A stretch of DNA of 64,000 nucleotides from Lawsonibacter sp900766145 (GTDB taxonomy: Bacteria > Bacillota > Clostridia > Oscillospirales > Oscillospiraceae), in NCBI RefSeq assembly GCF_030372275.1, contig NZ_JAUDDJ010000002.1, one strand, 5' to 3'. The position numbers and the translations under genes are program-made. The notes under the pieces were generated by a model. The model was not told where the DNA came from. It saw only the letters and a program-made list of their open reading frames with translations, and made no database searches. Below are positions 24,027 to 33,106 of the stretch, piece by piece (positions within the stretch are counted from its first letter, which is position 1; the number at the start of each line of letters is the position of its first letter).

Positions 24027-24839
24027 TCAATGGATCAGCGGCTCATAATCCGCCGGGTGCCGGTCGATCAAGACCGTGTTGCCCATGCGCTCCTCATGAA
24101 CCTGATCCAGCAAAATATCCTGGTAAAGGATCTCCTCCTGGTCTGCGGAACAGCGCCCAAGGACACCGCCTACCGGGTCAATAATCTGGGAATTTCCGCA
24201 AAACAGCGCATCCGGCGCCCCACCCACGCGGTTTACCAGGCCAATATAGACGGTATTATCCAGAGCACGCACCTCAGCCACTTGGTTGAGCCACCGGCTG
24301 TAATAGGAGGCGCCGCGCCAGGCCGCGACACACAAAATCACGTCCGCACCCTTCAGGGCCAGGATGCGGGACGTCTCCGGGAAACACAGATCGTAGCAGA
24401 CCAAAAGGCCAATGACGCCATACTTGGTGCGGAACACCGGATACTCCCGCCCTCTGCGGAGATACAGCTGCTCCTCCCCCACCAGATGGGTTTTGGAGTA
24501 CGTGCCCACGATATTGCCCTCGTCATCAATAAAAACGGCGGTATTTTCCGCAATTCCTGTTGCTACGCTCCGCATAATCGGGGCCACCAGGTATACTCCC
24601 AGCTCTTTGGCCAACTGGCGCATTCTTGAAATAGACTGGCCGTCCAGCGGCTCCGCCAGGCGGCGCATCTGCTCATATCCCTTGCAGTAATACCCGGTGT
24701 TAAAGCCCTCCGGCAGGCAAATGATTTGTCCTCCCCCCTGATGGGCTTCGCGGACCTTTCTCTCCGCCCGGCGCAGATTTTCCTCCATATCTCCAAATTT
24801 ACAGTCCATCTGGATCAATGTCAATCGAAATTGATTCAT
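24027..24839 (-). CDS. Carbon-nitrogen hydrolase (nitrilase superfamily)
   Basis: A 270-residue hydrolase with the Glu-Lys-Cys triad in order: Glu in ICLPEGFNTGYY, Lys in YSKTHLVGEE and Cys in LVCYDLCFPE. The superfamily cleaves amides, carbamoyl groups or nitriles in the cytoplasm. ATG 24839 follows GAGGAG with 8-bp spacing; a GTG three codons upstream is the alternative. It is the last gene of a five-gene cluster (IlvD-type, hydrolase, YkvI-type, DUF6282, nitrilase). This suggests hydrolysis of an imported nitrogen compound, substrate unknown. Confidence 0.88.
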   Translation of the reverse strand: MNQFRLTLIQMDCKFGDMEENLRRAERKVREAHQGGGQIICLPEGFNTGYYCKGYEQMRRLAEPLDGQSISRMRQLAKELGVYLVAPIMRSVATGIAENTAVFIDDEGNIVGTYSKTHLVGEEQLYLRRGREYPVFRTKYGVIGLLVCYDLCFPETSRILALKGADVILCVAAWRGASYYSRWLNQVAEVRALDNTVYIGLVNRVGGAPDALFCGNSQIIDPVGGVLGRCSADQEEILYQDILLDQVHEERMGNTVLIDRHPADYEPLIH

Positions 24840-24879
24840 CTTCAACACTCCTCATACCGCAAACATTTCAGGTTTCTTC

Positions 24880-25752
24880 TCATACCGTCAATCCCAGCAC
24901 CAGACCAGGATTTTGTCTGGCCATCCTGGCCAGATCCGACTTCGGAATCCCGTACCGCAGCAGCCCCTGCAAAAAACGAAGCATGCCATGTACAGGCAGA
25001 TCAAACCCTTTCTTTCCCATATCGCTGGACAGAAAACACCGCTGCGGACCAAGCTGCCGGATCCCGTACGCCAGCTGTTCCATGGAGCAGCACTTCTCTG
25101 CCACCACATTCCAGCATTTTTCGATCCAAACCCCTGCATCCGCCAGTTCCTTCTGTGTCTCCAGCGGAACCACCGTGCGTTCCCAGTCCGGATGGGTCAA
25201 AATCATGCGCACACCGCGTCGCACGCCCTCCCGGCACAGGTAAATGCTCTCATCCGTCCCAAGGTGGCCGGTGGCTAAAGCGGCGTTGTGCTCCTTAACT
25301 AGATCCAGAATATCATAGACCTCCCGTTTGATCTTCCCCATTTCATCCAGAATGGTGATCCCAGGCCGCGAAAAAAAATCGCCCGGCATATCCCCGTAAC
25401 GCAGGGAGTTTTCTGCATCCCTGGTGGGCATATATACAATCGAAGCGCCCAGGTGCAGCGCGGAATGAACCGCATAGACATTCAAACCGCCCACCGTGTG
25501 GTTTAGTACCACACTGCCGTATGCGGTGGTCCCGCTGGATGCATGCATGCGGTTAAGCAGCATGGCGCGGGCTCCGGTGGGCTCATAGTGTGATTTGATG
25601 CAGATCCCCTTCATTCCGGCTGCGGCAGCCTGCTGCATGACTTCCAGGTCATCCGCTGAACGGGGAAAATGGGACGGTGCGGAATGGATATGCAGATCGT
25701 ATGCATCTCTCAGCAGCTCCCGCGCCGTGGTTTCCAGATATACTTCTTCCAT
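24880..25752 (-). CDS. DUF6282 family, amidohydrolase-like protein
   Basis: A 290-residue protein with an amidohydrolase-type N-terminal metal motif DLHIHSAPSHFPR and later GHLGTDESI, ILTHPDWE and FLSSDMGKKG segments that could supply His/Asp metal ligands. This fits the DUF6282 family, which resembles metal-dependent hydrolases but has no defined reaction. It lies 40 bp upstream of the nitrilase-type gene on the same strand and probably acts in the same pathway, perhaps opening a ring or removing an acyl group. Confidence 0.78.
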   Translation of the reverse strand: MEEVYLETTARELLRDAYDLHIHSAPSHFPRSADDLEVMQQAAAAGMKGICIKSHYEPTGARAMLLNRMHASSGTTAYGSVVLNHTVGGLNVYAVHSALHLGASIVYMPTRDAENSLRYGDMPGDFFSRPGITILDEMGKIKREVYDILDLVKEHNAALATGHLGTDESIYLCREGVRRGVRMILTHPDWERTVVPLETQKELADAGVWIEKCWNVVAEKCCSMEQLAYGIRQLGPQRCFLSSDMGKKGFDLPVHGMLRFLQGLLRYGIPKSDLARMARQNPGLVLGLTV

Positions 25753-25801
25753 GGTAACGACTCCGCCTTTTCTCTTATCTTGCCGTAATAAATATGATTA
25801 C

Positions 25802-25841
25802 CTGCCTCAGAAAGCCTGGAACATGCCGCTTTCTGAGGCAG
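25802..25841. repeat. 14-bp perfect hairpin between transporter and DUF6282 genes
   Basis: CTGCCTCAGAAAGC and GCTTTCTGAGGCAG surround a 12-base loop. There is no T-run on the minus strand, so it is more likely an RNA processing or stability element within the operon than a terminator. Confidence 0.6.
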
Positions 25842-25858
25842 ATATTGAAACCCTTATG

Positions 25859-26941
25859 TTACGCAGCCGCCTTGTGATCTTTGATCACACGGATAAACAC
25901 AAAGATTGTGAATACGCCGCCAATCACGCCATACGCACCATAAACCAGGTTCATCAGCTGAGAGAAGGGCAGCAGGGTGGCGCAGAACAGGGACACGCCC
26001 ACTAGCACTGCAGCAAAAATGTTGTACTTTGCCGTCTTTTCCTTCTGGAAGGACCGGCACATACTCAGCATGGAGGGAACGGCCGAAGAGTAGATCCCCA
26101 AGAAAATGATCACAACGAAAATCAGGCCTAAAATGGGAGAAATGCTGTTGGCGATCTCCAGATTGGGCACTTCCTTTGTGCTGAGATATTCGATGTTGGT
26201 AAAGATGGCCGAAGTCATAATGGTGACAACCAGGCAGTACAGGCACACGCCCAGAATGCCGCCTTTGATGGCGTCCTTCTTGTTGGATACCGTGGCTGCT
26301 GTGGCAGTGAAGAAGGGAGCGCTGTGCATAGGAGTACAGGTGGTATAATACAGGCCGGAAATCAGCCACATGGGGGCAATGCGGTTAATGGGCAGAGACT
26401 CGGCCACTGCAATTCCGTGGGTCAGACCCCCTATGTGCTGGAAGAGATAGATCACACCGGTGGCAATGGAGATCACAATGATGATAGGACCGATGGCACC
26501 GCAAATATCAATCAGCTTGCGCAGACCAAGCACGATGGTCAGGAAGGCCAAAACTGCAAGGATCGCGCTGCCTGCGGCACTGGGAATGTGGAAATATTGG
26601 TTGAGGGTTGCGCCAAAGCCAGAGATCATCACCACCGGCGCACCAAACATCAGCCCCAGCGCCAGCACAGAAAATACCTTTCCCAACTTTTCTCCACAGT
26701 AGTAGTTGAACACCTCCAGGGGATTTTCAAAGTGCCGCTCATGGCCCACTTTAAATAAGTTAATGATCAAAAACAAGTGCAGCAGCATGGCCACCAGAAT
26801 TGCCGGATAGGCCCATATTCCATATCCACACCAATACGACATGCTCTCAGCACCGGTCACAAATCCGGAACCGATAGCCCAGGAAACAAAAACGCCGGAA
26901 ATCTTTATGACAACGCCCCAATTAGTTTTTGCTTTCTCCAT
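25859..26941 (-). CDS. YkvI-type membrane transporter
   Basis: A 360-residue protein with about ten hydrophobic helices, beginning KISGVFVSWAIGSGFVTGAES, where an unwound GSGFVTG-like segment in helix 1 recalls LeuT-fold transporters. It fits the YkvI membrane family, whose substrates are mostly unassigned. ATG 26941 follows AAAGGAG. It is clustered with hydrolases and so is the probable importer of their substrate. A paralogue lies in the second cargo cluster (47304-48458). Confidence 0.78.
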   Translation of the reverse strand: MEKAKTNWGVVIKISGVFVSWAIGSGFVTGAESMSYWCGYGIWAYPAILVAMLLHLFLIINLFKVGHERHFENPLEVFNYYCGEKLGKVFSVLALGLMFGAPVVMISGFGATLNQYFHIPSAAGSAILAVLAFLTIVLGLRKLIDICGAIGPIIIVISIATGVIYLFQHIGGLTHGIAVAESLPINRIAPMWLISGLYYTTCTPMHSAPFFTATAATVSNKKDAIKGGILGVCLYCLVVTIMTSAIFTNIEYLSTKEVPNLEIANSISPILGLIFVVIIFLGIYSSAVPSMLSMCRSFQKEKTAKYNIFAAVLVGVSLFCATLLPFSQLMNLVYGAYGVIGGVFTIFVFIRVIKDHKAAA

Positions 26942-26993
26942 TTTTATTCTCCTTTCTGCTGCTGTAAACCTCACCGTGCGGGCGGATCTGTGC

Positions 26994-27875
26994 TTATCTC
27001 AACGCGGCAAAAAATTGATCCAGCTGTTCAATCAGCTGTAAAAACACGGGGTGTTCGTCAAACATAAAGTCATTGTGTTTGCCCGGGATGGCGTAGAATT
27101 TCTTTTCCCCAGGAAGCGTGCGATAGAAATCCTCGGACTCTGAAATGGGATGGAGCAGATTGTCAACACCGTGGCCTACAAAGAAGGGAATCTGGATGTC
27201 CCCACTGTTCTTCTCCGCGTCAAATTCCAGGATCGACTGGCCCAGCTCCAGGGAGATCTCCTGGCCATAGCCCTCTACGGTGTAGAGGTTGTCCTGCACC
27301 ACAGTGTTGGTGGCGGGGTCCAGGGGGTAGAAATGGAAGGGATTGCTGAACTTTCTCGTTCCCTCTTTCACAAAGCGCAGCTTCTCCTCCTCCACCTCTT
27401 TGCAGATGCTTACAAAATCTGCATAGGTGCAGACACGGCTCAGCCAGCGGCTGCCGCAGTAAAACCCATTCAATCCGGCGGCTGCCTTGACCCGCTTGTC
27501 CTGCTCCACGACTTTAGCCACAAGGCCTGCGGCCATGCCCCAGCCAATCAGCCCAATCTTGTCCGCGTCTACCTCAGGCAGCGTCCCTACATAGGTAATA
27601 GCGTTGCGGATGTCCTCTACCTGCTCGTCCAGCTTACACACCCCGGCAGGTCCCTCATTCTCCAAAAAGCCCCGGTAATCAAAGCCAAAGCAGGCATATC
27701 CGCATTTGGTCAGGGCTCTGGAAAACAGCGCGGGGTAGATATTATTTAGTCCCATATAGCCGGAGTTAGGAATGATGCACGGCAGTTTTTCTCCCTGCAC
27801 GTAGTGATCCGGCAGATATAGCTTAGCCGCCAGGCGATAGCCATTGCTGTAAAAAAAGGTTTCCTTGGTAATCAT
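26994..27875 (-). CDS. Alpha/beta hydrolase with atypical nucleophile elbow
   Basis: A 293-residue alpha/beta-hydrolase fold protein of the acyl-peptidase/X-Pro type, with GFDYRGFLENEG (oxyanion region) and the C-terminal Asp/His segments VGHGVDNLLHPISES and IPGKHNDFM. At the nucleophile elbow the sequence is GLIGWGMAAG, so the usual Gly-x-Ser-x-Gly serine is replaced by Gly. This suggests altered chemistry or loss of activity. ATG 27875 follows GGAGGAG with 6-bp spacing. It lies between the IlvD-type and YkvI-type genes in the cluster. Confidence 0.78.
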   Translation of the reverse strand: MITKETFFYSNGYRLAAKLYLPDHYVQGEKLPCIIPNSGYMGLNNIYPALFSRALTKCGYACFGFDYRGFLENEGPAGVCKLDEQVEDIRNAITYVGTLPEVDADKIGLIGWGMAAGLVAKVVEQDKRVKAAAGLNGFYCGSRWLSRVCTYADFVSICKEVEEEKLRFVKEGTRKFSNPFHFYPLDPATNTVVQDNLYTVEGYGQEISLELGQSILEFDAEKNSGDIQIPFFVGHGVDNLLHPISESEDFYRTLPGEKKFYAIPGKHNDFMFDEHPVFLQLIEQLDQFFAALR

Positions 27876-27891
27876 GATAAACTCCTCCAAA

Positions 27892-29596
27892 TCATTGATG
27901 CGCAGACATATCAGGCACTCTCAACACAGCGCCCTGATCTGCAGATGTAACCATTGCAGCGTACTTTGCCAGCGCGGGGGTTCTGGGCTTCACCACCGGC
28001 TTCACATGCTTCAGCCGCTCCTCCAGGACGTCCTTGGGGACATTCAGGTCCAGCCTGCGGTTGGGGATGTCGATGATGATCTCATCTCCCTCCTCCACTG
28101 CGGCGATAGGTCCGCCGGCAGCCGCCTCAGGGGAAATATGTCCGATGCAGGGGCCGCGGGTAGAGCCGGAAAAGCGTCCGTCAGTCACCAGGGCACAGCT
28201 CTCATCCATTCCCCGGCCTACCAGAAGGGAGGTGGTCATGTGCATTTCCCGCATACCGGGTCCGCCCTTGGGGCCCTCATACCGGATTACAATCACGTCG
28301 CCCTCTTTGATCTGATCGTTGGAGACGGCGTAGCTGGCATCCTCCATGGAGTGAAACACTCTCGCCCTTCCCCTGAAGTTGTACATACTGGGCTTGACGC
28401 CTGCCTTCTTGACTACTGCGCCGTCGGGAGCCAGGGAGCCAAAGAGCACCGCGATACCGCCCTCGGCATTCTTTGGAGCGCTGCGGGGAAAAATTACATC
28501 GTTTTCCACCTTTTTCACCCCGTTCAGGTTCTCCTTTACGGTTTTGCCTGTGACCGTGAGCTGATCTGGGCAGAGCAGATCTTCGATGGCTTTCAAAACG
28601 GCCTGAACGCCGCCGTTCTCATGGAGCACCGATATGGGATACTTTCCCGAGGGCTTAACATTGCACAGATAAGGCACTTGGCGGCTGATGTCGTCAAAGT
28701 CCTTCAAGGAGAGCTGGACCCCGGCCTCATTGGCAATCGACATCAGATGCAGTACGGTATTTGTGGAAGCCCCCATGGCCATGGTCCCCCGAATGCCGTT
28801 GAGCAGGGTTTCCCGCGTCAGAATTTTGCGGGCCGTCAGTCCCTCCCCAATCATCTCCACGGCGCGCCGACCGGAGAGCTTTGCGATCCTGCGTTTTTCC
28901 GACGAAACGGCCAGTGCGGTGGCACAGCCGGGAACCGACAGTCCAAGCAGCTCGGCCAAGCATGCCATAGAGTTTGCTGTACCCAGCATAGAGCAGGTTC
29001 CATACGTAGGCAGCGCTCTCTGCTCAATCGCCTCCAGGTCCTCCACGCTCATTTTTCCTGTCTGGGTCTGACCAATAAACTCACGCATATCGGTCAGGGT
29101 AATGATATCGTGATCTTTATAGCTGCCGGCCATCATAGGACCGCCGGGCACGATGATAGCCGGAATATTGACGCGCGCCGCAGCCATAATCATGCCGGGA
29201 ACAATTTTATCGCAGCCGGGCAGCATGACCATAGCGTCAAAATGGTGCGCCTCGACCATCATTTCAATGGCGTCTGCAATGTTCTCACGGCTGGGAAGGG
29301 GGTAACACATGCCATGGTGCCCCTGGCAGATACCATCGCACAAGGCAATGGTATTAAACTCCCGGGATACCCCCCACTTGATAAATCCCGTTTTTGACAT
29401 GCTCCGCAATCTCTCTCAGATGTATATGGCCGGGAACCATTTCCGTAAAGGAATTAACCACAGCCACCAGAGGTTTCTTTAAGTCCTCCCGCTCCAGTCC
29501 GGTACTATACAGCAGGGCACGGTGAGCGGCTCGCTCAATGCCATTCACCAGCTCTCCGCTCCGATAATCGCTGTAATGAAAATCTGCTTTTTCCAT
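27892..29596 (-). pseudogene. Dihydroxy-acid dehydratase family (IlvD/Edd) gene with frameshift
   Basis: Two overlapping frames together cover an IlvD/Edd-type Fe-S dehydratase of about 565 residues. The 5' frame (start 29596) reads to HLREIAEHVKNGIYQVGGIPGV and stops. The other frame resumes with REFNTIALCDGICQGHHGM and continues through LPGCDKIVPGM, TCSMLGTANSMAC and GRFSGSTRGPCIGHISPEAA. The break near 29360-29370 (around ATCCCGGGAG) looks like a two-base loss. It could be a true inactivation or an assembly error. It would be first in the catabolic cluster, divergent from the LysR gene. Confidence 0.82.
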
Positions 29597-29768
29597 ACTT
29601 GCTAACGGCCTCCTTAACAAACCAAGGCGTTTTAAACTATTTGCTGGCCAAGAAAAAAGTTGGACAGCAGGTCTTGCGGCGGCACCTGTGAGACGCCGCT
29701 GCTCTCAAATACACTCCCAGTATTAAGGATGGCACTCTTTTTTGCAAACAAGTATTTCTGTGATTTTT

Positions 29769-29784
29769 ACAAGTTAAAACTTGT
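29769..29784. promoter_or_regulatory. Palindrome in the IlvD-LysR divergent gap
   Basis: ACAAGTT-AA-AACTTGT lies in the 240-bp gap between the divergent IlvD-type and LysR-type genes, 55 bp before the latter. It is a reasonable LysR-type operator or part of the promoter. Nothing else was recognised in 29597-29838. Confidence 0.45.
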
Positions 29785-29838
29785 TATTTAGTGTATCATT
29801 CATTATACTGATACCATAAAATTTTTGGGAGGCTGGAC

Positions 29839-30804
29839 ATGCAGATCAATCAGGAAATATTTTTGCTCGTTGCTGAGGAGCTGAGCATTCAAAAGGCCGC
29901 CAAACGGGCATGCATCACCCAGCAGTGCGTCAGCGATCACATTAAACGCATGGAAGCCCAGTATCAGGTCCCCCTGTTTACTCGCCGTCCTCACTTTCAA
30001 CTGACCCAACACGGAGAAGAAGTGTTGACCATTTTAAAGAAAATGAAGCAAAGTTAGGAAGAATTAAACCGGAAAATGAAAAAACGTGCGTTGGAAGAAC
30101 GTGGTTCCTTTTCCGTTGGAATCAGTTCTTCCCGCGCACAGGTCATTCTTCCATGGGTGCTTCCCGCTTACTACCGAAGTTTTCCGGATGTGGAAATTAA
30201 GTTTCTTATGAACGATACCGCGCTTTTGGAAGACAGCCTGCTGCGCGGAGAGATCGATTTGTTTCTTGGAATCAACACCCATTACCACGAACAATTCTCA
30301 TATATTCCCATCTGCGAGGATGATGTATGCATCATTGTCTCTGACAAAATGCTCAAAGGAAACTCTGATTTTTTAGACAAAACCATCAGTCTAAAATTTC
30401 TGGAACAGATTCCCTTTGTGTCCTGTTATCCTACCAGCGTACTATACCACATGGTAGAGCAATATGCCGGTGCACAGCATCTGCACATCTACTCTCCCTT
30501 TTCACTCAGTGATACCGCCACTCAAATTCAGCTTTGCAAACAAGGCGTCTGTGCGGCCTTTGTCCCCAGGATGCTGCTTTCTGACATTCCAAACTACAAC
30601 AGATCCTGCCCCAGAGAACAGCGCATCCATATTCTCTCGCTGCCGCCGGTACCAAATGTCTCAACCACGCTGAAGGTAGAGCTGGTGACTTGCCATGAGC
30701 GAGGGATGCCAAAATATATCGCCCAATTTCTTAGCCTGATGGAGAGCTCCATCCGCAGGGAGTATCAAAACATCTGCACCACAGACCATCTGTGGCCGTC
30801 TTAA
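29839..30804 (+). pseudogene. LysR family regulator with an in-frame TAG stop
   Basis: The first 72 codons give the LysR helix-turn-helix (EELSIQKAAKRACITQQCVSDHIKRMEAQYQVPLFTRR) and end at TAG (30055-30057). Six codons further in the same frame an ATG opens 242 more codons. These give a full LysR effector-binding domain (FSVGISSSRAQVILPWVL... GEIDLFLG... LCKQGVCAAFVPR). Read through, the protein would have 321 residues, a normal LysR length. The stop lies in the linker helix, so two separate peptides would not regulate normally. It is divergent from the IlvD-type gene it would be expected to control. Confidence 0.82.
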
Positions 30805-30935
30805 CAAACGATCAGGCTCTCCACACTAAACTAGAGGCTGCATACGCCCTGACAGGATACAATAGATCGAATGGAGACAAATTGTTCCATGCTGATTTGG
30901 TTTGTAATCCCGTCCATATAATGTGCAACGCACAA

Positions 30936-30970
30936 AAACTCCCTGGACAATTTTTGTCCAGGGAGTTTTT
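30936..30970. terminator. Bidirectional terminator after the LysR-type gene
   Basis: AACTCCCTGGACAA/TTGTCCAGGGAGTT stem with flanking A and T runs lies between the convergent LysR-type and GH13 genes. Confidence 0.8.
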
Positions 30971-31027
30971 GCATATTAAACTTTGGTCATTGGCCATCTG
31001 CACCGTATTTCCGGCAGGCATCCAAAA

Positions 31028-32671
31028 TCAGCTCTCCCCTGCTGCACCGTTCTTCCGGTAGAAGATCTTGGCCTCCCAGGGACGCAGGTCTCCTGGGTGC
31101 TGGGGGTAGTTGGACAGCAGCACCTGGGCGTCCTCCCACTCCTGGGTCAGCTGCCACGGGGTGGCCTCACCGCCAAAGTTGCACACCACCAGCAGTTCCT
31201 CCCCCTGCCATGCCCGGCGGTATACAAACAGCCGGGGATGCTCCGCCTCCAGCAGGGCAAAGTCCCCCTCCACAAAGACGGGGTACTGCTTGCGCAGGGC
31301 GATGAGTTTGCGGTAATAGTGGAACACAGAATCCGGGTCCGCCAGCTGAGACTGGGCATTGATGGCGGTGTAGTTGGGGTTGACCTTCAGCCAGGGGGTT
31401 CCAACGGTGAACCCGGCGTTGGGAGAGTCGTCCCACTGCATGGGGGTGCGGGCGTTATCCCGCCCCTTGGCGTAGATGGAGTTCATGATCTCCTCCTGAG
31501 GATATCCATCCCCCAGCCGCTTTTGATAAAAGTTTTGGATCTCCACATCCTGATAGTCCTGGATGGGCAAGCGCACATTGGTCATTCCCAGTTCCTCCCC
31601 CTGATAGATGTAGGGGGTACCCTGCATACCGTGAAGCATAGTGGCCAGCAGCTTGGCCGACTGAACCCGATAGGCTCCGTCATCTCCCCAGCGAGAGACG
31701 ATACGAGGGAGATCGTGGTTATCTAGGAATAAGCTGTTCCAGCCGCAGCCGTGCAGGCCCTGCTGCCACCGAGCAAAGCTGGCCTTCATCTTCACAAAGG
31801 GAAGCGGAACCAAATCCCACTTCTCCTTGCCGGGCTGCTGGTCCAGCATCATCTGCTCAAACTGGAACACCATGGACAGCTCACTGCCGTCGGGAGCGCT
31901 GTACTGCTTGGCCCGCTGTAAGTCGGCTCCCCAGGCCTCGCCCACGGTGACCAGGCAGCCCTTCTGGAAGGTCTCCCGGCTGAGCTCCCGGAGAAATTCG
32001 TGCAGCCGGGGGCCGTTGCTGGTGATGTACCGGTCGGGCTCCTTGGCGATCTGGTCAATGACGTCCAGGCGGAAGCCCTCTACCCCCTGCTCCATCCACC
32101 ACAAGATCATGTCATAGATCTCCCGGCGCAGGGCAGGGTTCTCCCAGTTCAGGTCGGGCTGCTGGGGGACAAACTGGTGGAAGTAGTATTGCCCCACCTG
32201 GGGCACCCACGTCCAGGCCGAGCCGCCGAAGGCCGCCTGCATGTCGTTGGGGGGACTATCGGGCATACCGTCCCGCCATACATAGTAGTCATGATAGGGG
32301 TTGTCCCGGCTGGAGCTGGCTTGCAAAAACCAGGGGTGCTGGTCGGAGCTGTGGTTGAGCACCAGGTCCATCATGATGCCGATGCCCCGCTTCTTACCCT
32401 GGGCGATCAGCTCCCGCATGTCCTCCATGGAGCCGAACATAGGGTCGATGGCCCGGTAATCGGAGATATCATACCCGTTGTCCACCTGGGGAGAGGCAAA
32501 CACGGGCGAGAGCCAAATGAGGTCAATGCCCAGCTGGGCCAGGTAGTCCAGCCGCTGGATGATTCCCCGCAGGTCTCCGGTGCCGCTGCCGGTGGTGTCC
32601 TGAAAGCTCTTGGGGTAAATCTGGTAGACGACGACGGAACGCCACCAGTCTCGTTTTGTCTTATCAAGCAT
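31028..32671 (-). CDS. GH13 alpha-glucosidase (oligo-1,6-glucosidase type)
   Basis: A 547-residue GH13 enzyme hydrolysing terminal alpha-glucosidic bonds of small oligosaccharides in the cytoplasm. It begins WWRSVVVYQIYPKSFQDT and shows MMDLVLNHSSDQHPWF, the nucleophile Asp in GFRLDVIDQIAK, the acid Glu in VGEAWGA and SLFLDNHDLPRIVSRWGD. Trehalose-6-phosphate hydrolase is a related alternative. GGAGG stands 7 bp before the ATG, which overlaps the stop of an upstream GH13 remnant. Codon choice is GC-rich, unlike the AT-richer cluster-two genes. It is the only sugar-hydrolase gene of the element. Confidence 0.92.
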   Translation of the reverse strand: MLDKTKRDWWRSVVVYQIYPKSFQDTTGSGTGDLRGIIQRLDYLAQLGIDLIWLSPVFASPQVDNGYDISDYRAIDPMFGSMEDMRELIAQGKKRGIGIMMDLVLNHSSDQHPWFLQASSSRDNPYHDYYVWRDGMPDSPPNDMQAAFGGSAWTWVPQVGQYYFHQFVPQQPDLNWENPALRREIYDMILWWMEQGVEGFRLDVIDQIAKEPDRYITSNGPRLHEFLRELSRETFQKGCLVTVGEAWGADLQRAKQYSAPDGSELSMVFQFEQMMLDQQPGKEKWDLVPLPFVKMKASFARWQQGLHGCGWNSLFLDNHDLPRIVSRWGDDGAYRVQSAKLLATMLHGMQGTPYIYQGEELGMTNVRLPIQDYQDVEIQNFYQKRLGDGYPQEEIMNSIYAKGRDNARTPMQWDDSPNAGFTVGTPWLKVNPNYTAINAQSQLADPDSVFHYYRKLIALRKQYPVFVEGDFALLEAEHPRLFVYRRAWQGEELLVVCNFGGEATPWQLTQEWEDAQVLLSNYPQHPGDLRPWEAKIFYRKNGAAGES

Positions 32672-32999
32672 GTTTCATCCTCCTGATACAGATCCCGCCG
32701 GACAGCAGGACGGTTTTATGCTGCTTGCGGGCAAAAAGCACGTCTCCCTCCCCTGCCAGCGTCCACACCTGGTCGCCGCAGTTGAGCATCACCCGGATCT
32801 CCCCCCGATCATACCACACTCGGCGGGGATGGACCAGTCCCGAATGGAACTCCAAGTTTCCCTTCCGCAGGTCCCGGTGCTCCCAGGCGGGATACAGCCC
32901 GTTTTCCCGTAGAATCATGCTTATCCGCAGCAGGAAGACCCGTTCAATCCAGCCAAAAACACCCGCGCCGCCTAACAGGGCGGTACGGGTGCTTTTCAA
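32664..32999 (-). pseudogene. C-terminal remnant of a second GH13-type enzyme
   Basis: An open frame ending 8 bp inside the start of the intact glucosidase. Its last 85-90 residues (ENGLYPAWEHRDLRKGNLEF ... EIRVMLNCGDQVWTLAG ... LLSGGICIRR) resemble the C-terminal beta-sandwich of GH13 enzymes. The catalytic barrel is missing. The upstream border is near two terminators at 32956-33072. A deletion or insertion event probably removed the rest. Confidence 0.5.
32956..32995 (-). terminator. Second terminator after the SLH gene
   Basis: CACCCGtaCCGCC/GGCGGcgCGGGTG with TTTTT on the minus strand. Its stem closely resembles the terminator of the other SLH gene at 39455-39493. Confidence 0.65.
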
Positions 33000-33031
33000 A
33001 TCAGGCCGGCATATGCCTCTCCCCCCATCAG

Positions 33032-33072
33032 AAAACAGAGCCCCGGACTGTTGTTGTCCAGGGCTCTGTTTT
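33032..33072 (-). terminator. Terminator of the SLH-domain protein gene
   Basis: AAAACAGAGCCC.GGAC and its complement form a 17-bp stem with one mismatch. It lies 35 bp after the stop, followed by TTTT on the minus strand. Confidence 0.8.
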
Positions 33073-33106
33073 CCTCTGCAAGGAACTCACAGGTTCTCTT
33101 TGCTTT

